A DNA stretch of 64,000 nt, taken from Marinospirillum minutulum DSM 6287 (GTDB lineage: Bacteria; Pseudomonadota; Gammaproteobacteria; Pseudomonadales; Halomonadaceae). The DNA is taken from positions 292,675 through 356,674 of the forward strand of contig NZ_AULO01000010.1 in the NCBI RefSeq assembly GCF_000422325.1. Reading direction: 5' to 3'. The translations under genes were made by a program, and so were the position numbers. Shown here in pieces: positions 9,105 through 18,477 of the stretch; the stretch's first letter is position 1, and each line of letters starts with the position of its first letter. The notes below the pieces were generated by a model. It saw only the letters and a program-made list of their open reading frames with translations, did no database searches and was not told the origin of the DNA.

Positions 9105-10317
9105 CCTAGCAATTGTAGGTGGAGGCTTGGTGGGTGCTAGTTTGGCTATTGCACTACAGCCTTTAGCAGAAAAGCTTAACTGGAAAATCTGTCTAATAGA
9201 AAACCAACCCCCAAGGGATGAACCCAGCATTAAAGACTGGCAGCCAAGTTTTGATGCACGTTCAACCGCTATCTCTTGGGGCACTAGGTTAATTTATGAA
9301 CAACTGGGTTTATGGCAAGACTTAAAAGAGCATGCCAACCCCATAAAACACATTCAAATTACTGATCGAGGTTTTTTAGGGTCAAGCCAATTACACAACA
9401 CTGAACAACAGGTTGCTGCCTTGGGTTATGTAGTACCTAACCTTTGGTTAGGTAAAGTTTTGTGGCAAGGTTTGGCGGCAGCAAAAAATACGCAAGTTTT
9501 AGCGCCAGCTACTATTCATTACGTTAGCTTTCCCAACCCTGAACAGGCGTTCTTAGAAGGCGAGTTAGAAGATAAACCACTAGCACTAAAAGCCAAACTA
9601 GTTATTTTGGCTGATGGTGGTCGCTCTGGAATCAAGCAGCAGCTAGGTATAGCTGATGACGTGCATGATTATGAACAAACAGCCATTATCGCTAATGTAC
9701 GCATGTCTAAGCCACACCAAAGCTGGGCTTATGAACGCTTTGCTGCCGATGGTCCTATGGCTTTATTACCCTTAGCGGGTCGTGATATGGCTTTAGTTTG
9801 GACGCGCACTAACGAACAAGCCGCAAACGATGCTGTATTGGGCGATGCTGAATTTCTACAAGCCATTCAAAAAAGCTTTGGTAATAGGGCTGGGCGTTTT
9901 CAAAAGGTGGGTGAGCGCTTTGCCTACCCCTTAAAAAAAGTACGCTCTAAAGAACAGGTAAGGCAAAACTTGGTTTTGCTGGGTAACACAGCACACTACC
10001 TTCATCCAGTTGCAGGACAAGGCTACAACCTTGCTATAAGAGGCGTTATAACTCTGGCAGAAGCGCTTGCTAAGGGTGCTCAGCAGTCAAGAGAACAAGG
10101 CCTAGCCTTTCATCCAGGTGATCTGCCCTTACTGGAAAAGTGGCAAGCAGCAAGGCAAGGTGATCAAGCAGGCGTTATAGGTTTTAGTCATGGCTTAATA
10201 GCCTTGTTTGCCAACGATACCCCACTTTTAGGTCATGCACGTGCAGCAGGTTTAATCGGACTAAATTTAACCGCCCCCCTCAGACGTTGGATAACCGCTA
10301 AGGCTATGGGAGTTTAA
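9085..10317 (+). CDS. ubiH: 2-octaprenyl-6-methoxyphenol hydroxylase (ubiquinone synthesis)
   Basis: FAD-dependent class A monooxygenase of the aerobic ubiquinone pathway. It shows the Rossmann motif LAIVGGGLVGASLA, the middle motif LADGGRSG and the C-terminal FAD motif LHPVAGQGYNLAIRG. An in-frame GTG at 9076 is possible, but the ATG at 9085 has a GAAGGG SD at the right distance and is preferred. The start lies within the last 20 bp of pepP, so translation is likely coupled. UbiH is assigned by synteny over UbiF/UbiI. Confidence 0.88.
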   Translation: MQQQEYDLAIVGGGLVGASLAIALQPLAEKLNWKICLIENQPPRDEPSIKDWQPSFDARSTAISWGTRLIYEQLGLWQDLKEHANPIKHIQITDRGFLGSSQLHNTEQQVAALGYVVPNLWLGKVLWQGLAAAKNTQVLAPATIHYVSFPNPEQAFLEGELEDKPLALKAKLVILADGGRSGIKQQLGIADDVHDYEQTAIIANVRMSKPHQSWAYERFAADGPMALLPLAGRDMALVWTRTNEQAANDAVLGDAEFLQAIQKSFGNRAGRFQKVGERFAYPLKKVRSKEQVRQNLVLLGNTAHYLHPVAGQGYNLAIRGVITLAEALAKGAQQSREQGLAFHPGDLPLLEKWQAARQGDQAGVIGFSHGLIALFANDTPLLGHARAAGLIGLNLTAPLRRWITAKAMGV

Positions 10318-10318
10318 G

Positions 10319-11548
10319 ATGCAGCAACCAAAAGCAACTAAAAGCTATGATGTTGTGATCGTTGGCGGTGGTATGGCTGGTTTAGCACTTGCCGCGGGTT
10401 TGGCAGCAACAAACCTAAAGTTAGCACTAGTAGAAGCGGCAGAACAACCACCTAATTGGCAAGCTAGCATTTTTAATACACGGGTTAGCGCCTTATCAGA
10501 AACCAGTCGCCAGCTCTTAGAGAGTTTAGGTGCTTGGTCTGCTATGGAAAAGCGGCGAGTAAATCCCTACCAAGGTATGCATGTTTGGGATGGTGAAGGC
10601 ACAGCAGAGGTTGCTTTTGATGCAGCAGAAGCAGGTGTTTCTAATTTGGGATATTTAGTTGAAAATGCTGTAACTCAGCTAGGTTTATTAGAAGCCGTTG
10701 CCAATCAGGCTAACCTAGACTGGTATCAAGGCGTAGAAGCTACCGAGTTAAGTGAGCCAGCCAGTGCTCAGGGTAAGCGAAGCTTAGTATTAAATGATGG
10801 ACGTTGTTTAGAAGCCGCACTGATTGTAGGTGCTGATGGTGCCAATTCAAAAATACGCCAACTAGCCAACTTTAAAACAAGAGAGTGGAACTATGGCCAT
10901 CATGCTTTAGTCACCAGTGTGCGTATGGAAAAATCTCACGGCAATACTGCTTGGCAAAACTTTACTGAAAAAGGGGTTTTGGCTTTTCTACCCTTAAACT
11001 TAGAGGGCGATAACCATTGGTGCTCTATCGTTTGGTCTACTCACCCAGAACAAGCCGCAGAATTATTAGCATTAGATGAGCAGGCTTTTAACCAACAACT
11101 AGCTCAAGCTTTTGAAGGGCGTTTAGGTAAGGTGGAATTAAGCCAAACACGCCAAGTTGTGCCTTTACGTCAGCGCCATGCTATTGATTATGTAAAACCA
11201 GGTTTGGCACTCATTGCTGATGCTGCACATACCATTCACCCTTTAGCTGGACAGGGTATTAACCTAGGTTTTGCTGATACTGCTGTTCTAACACAGGTTA
11301 TCAAACAAGCTGCAGCAGACAACAAACCCTTGGGTAGTTTAATGGTATTAAACACTTATCAGCGCCAGCGCAAGCCAGACAACCTAGCAATGATGGCGCT
11401 AATGGAAAGCTTTAAACGCTTATTTGCAACGCAAAAGTTGCCTGTACTTTTACTGCGTAACCTAGGTATGAAGCTAGTGAATGCTAATCCTTGGATAAAG
11501 CGCCAGTTAATTGCTCAGGCGTTAGGTTTACGCCCCTTAGCTAAATAA
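10319..11548 (+). CDS. ubiI: UbiH/UbiF/VisC-family ubiquinone hydroxylase (UbiI-like)
   Basis: A second FAD monooxygenase of coenzyme Q synthesis, one base after the ubiH stop. Motifs are VVIVGGGMAGLALAAGLA at the N-terminus, VGADGANSKIRQL in the middle and ADAAHTIHPLAGQGINLGF at the C-terminus. In E. coli the gene after ubiH is ubiI (visC), which hydroxylates C5. Paralogues with the same fold (UbiF, UbiM) cannot be excluded by sequence reading alone. At 409 residues it is normal. Confidence 0.85.
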   Translation: MQQPKATKSYDVVIVGGGMAGLALAAGLAATNLKLALVEAAEQPPNWQASIFNTRVSALSETSRQLLESLGAWSAMEKRRVNPYQGMHVWDGEGTAEVAFDAAEAGVSNLGYLVENAVTQLGLLEAVANQANLDWYQGVEATELSEPASAQGKRSLVLNDGRCLEAALIVGADGANSKIRQLANFKTREWNYGHHALVTSVRMEKSHGNTAWQNFTEKGVLAFLPLNLEGDNHWCSIVWSTHPEQAAELLALDEQAFNQQLAQAFEGRLGKVELSQTRQVVPLRQRHAIDYVKPGLALIADAAHTIHPLAGQGINLGFADTAVLTQVIKQAAADNKPLGSLMVLNTYQRQRKPDNLAMMALMESFKRLFATQKLPVLLLRNLGMKLVNANPWIKRQLIAQALGLRPLAK

Positions 11549-11559
11549 GTTAGCTAAGG
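11535..11559. terminator. Perfect 10-bp inverted repeat across the ubiI stop codon
   Basis: CCTTAGCTAA (11535-11544), a 5-base loop and TTAGCTAAGG (11550-11559) form a perfect hairpin that contains the ubiI stop codon. It lies between the converging ubiI and ctpA genes. There is no T run on either side, so it may be a weak terminator or a 3'-end stabilising structure rather than a classic intrinsic terminator. Confidence 0.4.
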
Positions 11560-11590
11560 AGAAAAGGTTAGTGTTGGTTTAAGGCAAGGC

Positions 11591-12922
11591 TTAGTGGCGG
11601 CTTTTAAAAATCACTAATCCACGTAGAAGGTTTAAAGCTTCATTCAAAGGGTAGTCTTCCGCTGTGTCTAGGCGAGCAGTAATTTTTTTACTACTAGAAG
11701 GTTTAAACTCATTGTTGATGTGTCCATCTAGGTCAGCTTCTTTTGTTGCCTGATAAGCCTCTAGCGGTGTAATGCGTGCATTGACTACTTCTATATCTGG
11801 TTGAATGCCTTCAGCCTGAATTGACCGACCATTGGGTGTGTAATAAAGCGCAGTGGTCATTTTTAATGCTCTATCATTATTCATGGGCAACACCGTTTGT
11901 ACTGAACCCTTACCAAAACTAGCAGTACCCATAACTAAAGCTCGTTGGTGGTCTTGCAAGGCACCGGCAACAATTTCTGAAGCTGAAGCTGAACCACCAT
12001 TAATTAAAACCACCAGTGGAACACCATCTAAGCTATCGCCTGGGTTGGCTTCAAAGCGCATTTGCGTATCGGGCAAGCGACCCTTGGTATAAACAATTAA
12101 GCCACTGTCTAAGAATACATCAACAACGTCTGCCGCTGCTTGTAATACACCGCCTGGGTTGTTGCGTAAATCTAAAATTAAACCTTCTAAAGGCCCTTCA
12201 TTTTCTTTAGCTAGTCTTGCTAGCCCTTCTTGCACCTCTTCACCACTACGGTTTTGAAACTGACTAATTCTAAGGTAGCCAAACCCGGGTTCAAGTATTT
12301 TTTCTTTCACACTGGTAATACGAATTAACCCTCGCTCTAACTCTACTTTAAGGGGTTGGCTAAGTGTTTCACGTTGAATGGTGAGTTCTATTTTAGTGCC
12401 TGGTTCACCACGCATTAACTCCATGGCTTTATCAACCGACATTTCGCGAGTCGGTGTATCGTTAATGCGAATAATTAAATCATGTGGCTGTAACCCTGCT
12501 CGAGAAGCTGGGGTGTCATCAATAGGACTAATAACTTTTATATAGCCTTCTTCTATACCTATTTCGATGCCTAACCCACCAAACTCGCCCTGCGTTGACT
12601 CTATAAGATCACGAAAGGCTTCAGGCTCTAGGTAGGAAGAGTGAGGGTCTAGGCCAGATAACATGCCTTTAATTGCATTTTCTAATAATTCTCGGTCAGC
12701 TACTTCGTGCACATAAGCCTGCTTAATACGCTCGTAGACTTCTGCAAAACTACGTAGCTCATCCAGTGGCAGGTCATATTCTGGGTCGAGAGGGTAATCT
12801 AAGTTAGAGTGATTATCGGCAAAGGTGGCTGGCGCTAAAACAGTAAAGCTTAACAATAAAGCAACACCTAGCCACCGTAGAGTGGGATTAGGTGTTTTGT
12901 GACTAGGTGTTAAAAAATACAT
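11591..12922 (-). CDS. ctpA: S41 family carboxy-terminal processing protease (CtpA-like)
   Basis: Periplasmic serine protease of the tail-specific protease family. A hydrophobic signal segment lies at residues 17-35 (LGVALLLSFTVLAPATFA), then a PDZ domain about 95-175, then the protease core. The Ser nucleophile is in GGSASASEIVAGAL, and the general-base Lys is in ASFGKGSVQT. At 443 residues it is the short CtpA type, not the long Prc type. It lies 27 bp after envC on the same strand, an association common in gammaproteobacteria that suggests roles in envelope and peptidoglycan remodelling. Confidence 0.92.
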   Translation of the reverse strand: MYFLTPSHKTPNPTLRWLGVALLLSFTVLAPATFADNHSNLDYPLDPEYDLPLDELRSFAEVYERIKQAYVHEVADRELLENAIKGMLSGLDPHSSYLEPEAFRDLIESTQGEFGGLGIEIGIEEGYIKVISPIDDTPASRAGLQPHDLIIRINDTPTREMSVDKAMELMRGEPGTKIELTIQRETLSQPLKVELERGLIRITSVKEKILEPGFGYLRISQFQNRSGEEVQEGLARLAKENEGPLEGLILDLRNNPGGVLQAAADVVDVFLDSGLIVYTKGRLPDTQMRFEANPGDSLDGVPLVVLINGGSASASEIVAGALQDHQRALVMGTASFGKGSVQTVLPMNNDRALKMTTALYYTPNGRSIQAEGIQPDIEVVNARITPLEAYQATKEADLDGHINNEFKPSSSKKITARLDTAEDYPLNEALNLLRGLVIFKSRH

Positions 12923-12949
12923 AAAAATACCTGTTATAAAAATTAAAAG

Positions 12950-14107
12950 TTAGCGGCCTGCTATCCAGCTTATGGGGTCGAGTGGTTGCCCATCACTTCT
13001 TATTTCAAAATAAAGGCCGTTGTTTTGTTGGCCGCCAGTAGACCCCGCTGTAGCAATAACTTCACCACCATGCACCCAGTCACCGGGCTGCTTGTTAAGT
13101 GTTTGATTATAACCGTAGAGGCTCATATAACCCTCGCCATGGTCAATAATTAACATAAAACCAAAGCCCCTTAACCAGTCAGCAAATACAACCCTTCCAC
13201 CGTGAATAGAACGTACTGCATCCCCTTCACGGGCTTGAATTAACATGCCATGACTCGTTAAGCGGTTGTTGTATTGTTTGCTACCGTAGGCACTAAGTAC
13301 ACGACCTTTAATTGGCCAGGGTAACTTGCCACGCATTTGTGGAAAGGGGCTAGCGTCTCTGGGGGGTGGAAGCTTAATGATTGCTTCAGTTACGGCTTCT
13401 AAGAGTTGTTCTAAGCGTTTTTGGTCAGCGAGTAGTTTTTTTAATTCATCACCCCGACCAGCAATTTCTTGGCTAAGTTGCTTTACAACAGCTTGGCGTT
13501 TCTTTTGTTCAGCTAGTAGTTCGCTGCGTCGGTTTTGTAAACTGCGCCTAACCTGCTCAAGTGTTTTGCCACGGGTAATTATCTCTGACTGAACAACACT
13601 AAGCTGACGTGCTGTACCTAGGTATTCCTCTATCTGTTCGGTTCTTTTTTTGTTGATATAGTCGTAATACCTTAACAGTCTAGCCACCCTGTCTGGCTCT
13701 TGCTGATTAAGTAGCACCTTTAGGTATTCTTGTCTGCCCATGGCGTAGGCAGAACGTATTTGTTGGCGCAAATAGCCAGCCTGCTGGTCAAGCTGTGTTT
13801 GCAAACTGCGCTGTTCACTGCGTAAGCGCATAAGTCTTTGTTCAAGTTCTGCTGCTTCATTACTGTTTTCAGCTATACGGGAAACCAGCTGGCCTATTTG
13901 CACCTCTGTTTCACGTAAGCGATTTTCTAGTTGAGAGTGCTCGCCACGCGCTTCTGTTAGCCAGCCTTGCAGTTTACTAATGTCTTTTCGTAAGGCTTTA
14001 AGTTGCTGTTCGCTAACCTCCTCTTGAGCGGAAGGGTTAGCAGCTAAGGCTAGATTAGCTGCCAGCAGGCTTACTAGTAAGGTGGCTACTAAGGCAAAAC
14101 GGCGCAT
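12950..14107 (-). CDS. envC: Murein hydrolase activator EnvC
   Basis: Periplasmic activator of the cell-division amidases AmiA/AmiB. A signal peptide (about 1-22) is followed by long coiled coil (about 30-250), which contacts FtsEX in known homologues, and a C-terminal LytM/M23 domain (about 265-385). The LytM domain lacks the usual zinc ligands: the first motif reads SHGMLIQA without HxxxD, and the last reads DHGEGYMSLYGYNQ. This fits a non-enzymatic activator. It is in a gpmI-envC-ctpA run. Confidence 0.93.
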   Translation of the reverse strand: MRRFALVATLLVSLLAANLALAANPSAQEEVSEQQLKALRKDISKLQGWLTEARGEHSQLENRLRETEVQIGQLVSRIAENSNEAAELEQRLMRLRSEQRSLQTQLDQQAGYLRQQIRSAYAMGRQEYLKVLLNQQEPDRVARLLRYYDYINKKRTEQIEEYLGTARQLSVVQSEIITRGKTLEQVRRSLQNRRSELLAEQKKRQAVVKQLSQEIAGRGDELKKLLADQKRLEQLLEAVTEAIIKLPPPRDASPFPQMRGKLPWPIKGRVLSAYGSKQYNNRLTSHGMLIQAREGDAVRSIHGGRVVFADWLRGFGFMLIIDHGEGYMSLYGYNQTLNKQPGDWVHGGEVIATAGSTGGQQNNGLYFEIRSDGQPLDPISWIAGR

Positions 14108-14139
14108 AACTAATCCCTGTTCTCTGCTGGCTGCATCAA

Positions 14140-15693
14140 TTAACCTTCCGTCTTATCAAATTCAACTAGCGCACGGCCAGTCATTTCTTCTGGCTGTTCT
14201 AACCCCATGGCTTTAAGCATTGTAGGTGCTAGATCAGATAAGCGGCCACCATCTAAAAGGCGAGCTTTGCGATTTTTTGGTGGCACATAAATAAGAGGAA
14301 CAGGAAAGGTGGTGTGGGCTGTTTGTGCTTGCCCAGTGGTTTCATCAAGCATTTGCTCAGCATTACCATGATCAGCAGTAATAAAGGCTTGTCCATTAAC
14401 GGCTTGAAGGGCTTCAACTACTCGCCCAACACAAACATCTAGGGTTTCTATGGCTTTTACTGTGGCATCAAAATCACCCGTATGGCCAACCATATCACCA
14501 TTAGCATAGTTGCAAATAATGGCATCATAGTCACCAGAATGAATGGCCGCGACCAGTTTATCGGTTACTTCCGGTGCACTCATCTCAGGTTGTAAATCGT
14601 AGGTAGCAACTTGAGGGGAAGAAACTAACACGCGTGTTTCACCTGCAAAGGGTTCTTCTCTACCACCAGAGAAAAAGAAAGTAACGTGAGCATACTTTTC
14701 AGTTTCTGCAATGCGTAGCTGGGTTTTACCTAAGTTGGCTAGGTATTCACCCAAGGTATTGGTTAGGTTAGCAGGTGGAAAAGCAGCAGGTGCATCTATG
14801 TCTTCTGCATATTGAGTAAGCATAACAAAGCTGCTTAAGCGTGGCCAAGCACGGCGGGCAAAGCCTTTAAAGTTAGCTTCGGTAAAGGCACGAGTAATTT
14901 CTCTGGCACGGTCGGCACGGAAATTCATAAAAACAACGGCATCGCCATCTTCTATTTGGCAGGGTAGACCTATAGCTGTGGCTTTAACAAACTCATCATT
15001 TTCATCACGGTTATAGGCTGCTTCTAAGCCAGCAATTGCAGAGTCGGCATTAAACTCAGCCTGACCAAGGGTTAAAAGGTTGTAAGCTTGTTCAACCCTA
15101 TCCCAGCGGTTATCGCGGTCCATAGCATAGTAGCGGCCAATTAAGCTTGCGACTCTACCTACACCCAGTTCTTTAAATTTACGGTCTGCTGCTTCAATAG
15201 ACGCTTTGGCGCTGCGTGGCGGGGTATCACGGCCATCTAAGAAAGCATGTAAGAAAACTTGTTTGGCGCCACGTTTAACAGCCAATTCTGCCATGGCAAA
15301 TAAATGATCTTCATGACTATGCACACCACCAGGGGATAAAAGCCCCATAAGATGTACAGCACCTTTTTTTGCAACAGCGTCATCAATAGCAGCAGTTAAA
15401 GTAGGGTTAGAAAAAAAGCTGCCATCTTTAATAGCTTGAGTAACACGGGTGAAGTCTTGGTAAACAATGCGCCCAGCACCTAGGTTCATGTGTCCTACTT
15501 CAGAGTTACCCATTTGTCCTTCAGGAAGGCCAACATGCATGCCATCGGTATGAATTTGGCTGCTAGGTAATTCTGCACGAAGGCGATCCATAACAGGTGT
15601 CTTGGCGTGGAAAATTGCATTATTGTCGCTGGCTGGGTTATCACCGTAACCATCAAGAATAATTAGGGCAGTAGGAAAACGTTGAGAACTCAT
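14140..15693 (-). CDS. gpmI: 2,3-bisphosphoglycerate-independent phosphoglycerate mutase
   Basis: Mn-dependent glycolytic enzyme interconverting 3- and 2-phosphoglycerate. The N-terminal [10 protein letters not shown] carries metal ligands, [16 protein letters not shown] contains the phosphorylated Ser, and [12 protein letters not shown] and [11 protein letters not shown] carry the second metal site. At 517 residues it is standard. It is first in the gpmI-envC-ctpA transcript and divergent from the rhodanese gene. Confidence 0.97.
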   Translation of the reverse strand: MSSQRFPTALIILDGYGDNPASDNNAIFHAKTPVMDRLRAELPSSQIHTDGMHVGLPEGQMGNSEVGHMNLGAGRIVYQDFTRVTQAIKDGSFFSNPTLTAAIDDAVAKKGAVHLMGLLSPGGVHSHEDHLFAMAELAVKRGAKQVFLHAFLDGRDTPPRSAKASIEAADRKFKELGVGRVASLIGRYYAMDRDNRWDRVEQAYNLLTLGQAEFNADSAIAGLEAAYNRDENDEFVKATAIGLPCQIEDGDAVVFMNFRADRAREITRAFTEANFKGFARRAWPRLSSFVMLTQYAEDIDAPAAFPPANLTNTLGEYLANLGKTQLRIAETEKYAHVTFFFSGGREEPFAGETRVLVSSPQVATYDLQPEMSAPEVTDKLVAAIHSGDYDAIICNYANGDMVGHTGDFDATVKAIETLDVCVGRVVEALQAVNGQAFITADHGNAEQMLDETTGQAQTAHTTFPVPLIYVPPKNRKARLLDGGRLSDLAPTMLKAMGLEQPEEMTGRALVEFDKTEG

Positions 15694-15857
15694 AAGATTA
15701 TTGGATCACTCTTTAAGGTCTGAATAGGCGCGGGCCAGAAGAATTAATGAAGCTATAATAGCGCTACCGGCCTTAAATCTCCATCTTACGGATGCCTTGA
15801 TTGTTACTCTGGTGTATCCTAAACCACAAAATTTTTGTAACAAAAAAGAGATAGATA

Positions 15858-16277
15858 ATGTTAGAGCAAATTATTGAATTTAGTATTAACAACCCCATGC
15901 TAGTAAGTGCCTTTGTTATTCTCTTAGCTTTGATTGCTTTTAACGAGAGCCGTACCGCTGGCAATAGCGTAGGTGTTGCAGAAGCAGTGCGCTTAATGAA
16001 CCGTGAAGAAGCAATTACGCTTGATATTCGTGATCGCAAAAACTTTACGCAAGGGCACATAGCTGGCTCTATTAATATTCCAACAGCTAATCTTGATAGC
16101 CGCCTACAAGAATTGGAAAAGCATAAAGAAAAGAAAATATTAGTGGTTTGTAACACGGGTTCGTCTACAGGCATTGCAATTGCCAAGTTACAAAAAGCGG
16201 GCTTTGAACAGGTTTTACGTCTTAAAGGCGGTATTATGCAGTGGCAGAGTGACTCTATGCCGGTGGTTAAAAAGTAA
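15858..16277 (+). CDS. yibN: Membrane-anchored rhodanese-like protein (YibN type)
   Basis: An N-terminal transmembrane helix (residues 14-27, MLVSAFVILLALIAF) is followed by a rhodanese domain. The catalytic loop cysteine is in VVCNTGSSTGIA, and the domain's DIRDRKNFTQGHI motif is intact. Sulfurtransferase activity is plausible but the substrate is unknown. It sits directly upstream of secB, as in Pseudomonas and E. coli, but the glutaredoxin gene grxC often found between them is absent. A TATAAT hexamer lies about 105 bp upstream without a clear -35. Confidence 0.88.
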   Translation: MLEQIIEFSINNPMLVSAFVILLALIAFNESRTAGNSVGVAEAVRLMNREEAITLDIRDRKNFTQGHIAGSINIPTANLDSRLQELEKHKEKKILVVCNTGSSTGIAIAKLQKAGFEQVLRLKGGIMQWQSDSMPVVKK

Positions 16278-16313
16278 CACAGGTTAAAAATCAAAAATAA
16301 GGAAACTAAAATA

Positions 16314-16757
16314 ATGAGTGAAGCACCACAAACCCAATTTGCTCTACAGCGTCTTTACCTAAGCGATGTATCTTTTGAAGCGCCTAACAGCCCTGAAGTT
16401 TTTATGGTTAAAGACCAGCCGCATGTAGATGTAAAGCTAGATACCAGCAATCGCCAAATTAACGAAGAGCTTTATGAAGTCACTGTCAAAATTACTGCTC
16501 AGGTTACCTTTGGCGAAAAAACAGCTTTCTTAGCAGAAATAGAACAGAGCGGTGCTTTTCAAATTGCTGGCATAGAAGGTGATAACTTAGAACATGCGCT
16601 CGGTGCGTTCAGTCCTAACATTCTTTTCCCCTATGCAAGAGAAGCCATAGATAACCTAGTAGTTAAAGGTGGCTTTCCTCCTTTAATGATTGCACCGGTT
16701 AACTTTGAAGCTATCTTTGCTGAGCGCAAACAGCGTGAAGCACAAACAACCCAGTAA
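16314..16757 (+). CDS. secB: Protein-export chaperone SecB
   Basis: Tetrameric cytosolic chaperone that keeps preproteins unfolded and hands them to SecA. The family core QRLYLSDVSFEAPNSP at the N-terminus and the C-terminal FPPLMIAPVNFEAIF are clear. At 147 residues it is standard. An SD (AAGGA) precedes the ATG. It lies between the rhodanese gene and rsmE. Confidence 0.97.
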   Translation: MSEAPQTQFALQRLYLSDVSFEAPNSPEVFMVKDQPHVDVKLDTSNRQINEELYEVTVKITAQVTFGEKTAFLAEIEQSGAFQIAGIEGDNLEHALGAFSPNILFPYAREAIDNLVVKGGFPPLMIAPVNFEAIFAERKQREAQTTQ

Positions 16758-16765
16758 GAACTAGC

Positions 16766-17485
16766 GTGCGGCGCTTTTATTCATCTCAACCCCTGGCTGG
16801 ACAGTCTCAAATAGAGCTAGAAGGTCAGGTGGTGCGTCACATGATACAAGTGCTAAGAATACAGCCAGGAGAACAGTTGCATCTGTTTGATGGGCTGCAC
16901 TGTTATTTAGCACAGCTTATAGAAGGCAATAAAAACCGAGCTTTATTAGCCTTGTTAGCCCCAGTTGAGTCTGCAGCCCCTTCACCTTTAACCACCCATC
17001 TTGGTCAAGCCATTTCTAAAGGCGATAAGATGGAATGGATCATTCAAAAAGCTACCGAGCTAGGTGTAACTGAAATTACCCCGCTTTATACCCAACTAGG
17101 CGATGTGAGATTAAAAGGTGAAAGAGAGCAAAAGAAGTTACAGCAATGGCAGCAAATAGCGATTAGCGCCTGCGAACAAAGTGGCCGTAATGACTTGCCT
17201 ATTATTCATTCACCCCAACCATTAACTAATTGGTTAGCAGGGCGACAGGAGGCAATGAAACTCCTCTTGCACCCTTATGGTCAAAGCGGTGAACTGGCAG
17301 TTAAAGACATTACTCGTGTTGCCTTATTAATAGGTCCTGAAGGTGGCTTAACCGAAGCTGAGGTCGATTTAGCTAAGCAGCAAGGTTTTACTGGCTTACG
17401 TTTAGGGCCACGAATTTTACGAACAGAAACCGCGCCTCTTGCGGCACTTAGCCTAGTGCAGCATTGGTGGGGTGATTTCAAATAA
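16766..17485 (+). CDS. rsmE: 16S rRNA (uracil-1498-N3)-methyltransferase
   Basis: SPOUT-fold methyltransferase modifying U1498 of 16S rRNA. The SAM-binding knot is seen as LLIGPEGGLTEAEV and LRLGPRILRTETAPLAAL near the C-terminus, and the N-terminal PUA-like part begins MRRFYSSQPL. The start is a GTG only 8 bp after secB. It lies directly upstream of gshB, as in Pseudomonas. Confidence 0.95.
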   Translation: MRRFYSSQPLAGQSQIELEGQVVRHMIQVLRIQPGEQLHLFDGLHCYLAQLIEGNKNRALLALLAPVESAAPSPLTTHLGQAISKGDKMEWIIQKATELGVTEITPLYTQLGDVRLKGEREQKKLQQWQQIAISACEQSGRNDLPIIHSPQPLTNWLAGRQEAMKLLLHPYGQSGELAVKDITRVALLIGPEGGLTEAEVDLAKQQGFTGLRLGPRILRTETAPLAALSLVQHWWGDFK

Positions 17486-17517
17486 TTACCTAACAGTGTG
17501 CCAGTGTAGGAGGCAAA

Positions 17518-18477
17518 ATGACTAAGCAGGTTGTAGTGGGTGTGGTAATGGATCCAATAGCGGATATTACCTACAAAAAAGATACTACGCTGGCGCTCTT
17601 GTTAGCAGCTAAAAAGCGTTGCTGGAAACTTAAGTACATGGAAATGGGTGACCTGTATTTACAGCAAGGCAAAGCTTGGGCGCGTATGGCCGATTTAGAT
17701 GTTTTTGCTGACCCTAATAAATGGTACACCCTAGGCGAAGCTAAAGCCGCCTCCATGGCCGAGCTAGATGTGTTGTTAATGCGTAAAGACCCACCCTTTG
17801 ATAACAACTTTTTAACTTCTACCTGGTTATTAGAAGCAGCCGAGCGTGAAGGCGTGCTAGTGGTTAACAAGCCGCAAAGCCTGCGTGACTGTAATGAAAA
17901 ACTTTTTGCACAAGAGTTTCCAGAATGCTGCCCACCTACCTTGGTTAGCAGCAATAGTGAATTAATTCGCGCCTTTCATAAAGAACACCAAGACATTATT
18001 TTGAAGCCGCTTGATGGTATGGGTGGTATGGGCATCTTCCGCGCTAAAGAAGAAGGCTTAAACCTAGGTGCAATTATTGAAGAGTTAACCGACAACAACC
18101 AGCGTCAAATAATGGTGCAAAGGTATGTGCCCGAAATAAAAGACGGTGATACCCGTATTCTGGTAATTAACGGTGAAGCAGTCCCCTACGGTTTAGCACG
18201 TGTACCTATGGCGGGCGAAACCCGTGGCAACCTAGCGGCTGGAGGTAGCGGCATTGCTCGTAAATTAACCGAACGTGACTATTGGATAGTTAACCAAGTA
18301 GCCCCTGCACTAAAAGAAAAAGACCTGATGTTTGTTGGCCTAGACGTAATAGGTGATTACCTTACTGAAATTAACGTAACCAGCCCCACCTGTGTTCGTG
18401 AGTTAGATGAGCAGTGTGGTCTTGATATTGGCGGTGAGTTAATGGCTTATATAGCTGAACGCCTAGGTCGGGATTGA
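17518..18477 (+). CDS. gshB: Glutathione synthase
   Basis: ATP-grasp ligase joining gamma-glutamylcysteine and glycine. Diagnostic segments are GVVMDPIADITYKKDTTLAL at the N-terminus, LKPLDGMGGMGIF (ATP-grasp loop) and LTEINVTSPTCVREL near the C-terminus. At 319 residues it is standard. An AGGAGG SD precedes the ATG. The stop abuts the start of the tonB-like gene. Confidence 0.97.
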   Translation: MTKQVVVGVVMDPIADITYKKDTTLALLLAAKKRCWKLKYMEMGDLYLQQGKAWARMADLDVFADPNKWYTLGEAKAASMAELDVLLMRKDPPFDNNFLTSTWLLEAAEREGVLVVNKPQSLRDCNEKLFAQEFPECCPPTLVSSNSELIRAFHKEHQDIILKPLDGMGGMGIFRAKEEGLNLGAIIEELTDNNQRQIMVQRYVPEIKDGDTRILVINGEAVPYGLARVPMAGETRGNLAAGGSGIARKLTERDYWIVNQVAPALKEKDLMFVGLDVIGDYLTEINVTSPTCVRELDEQCGLDIGGELMAYIAERLGRD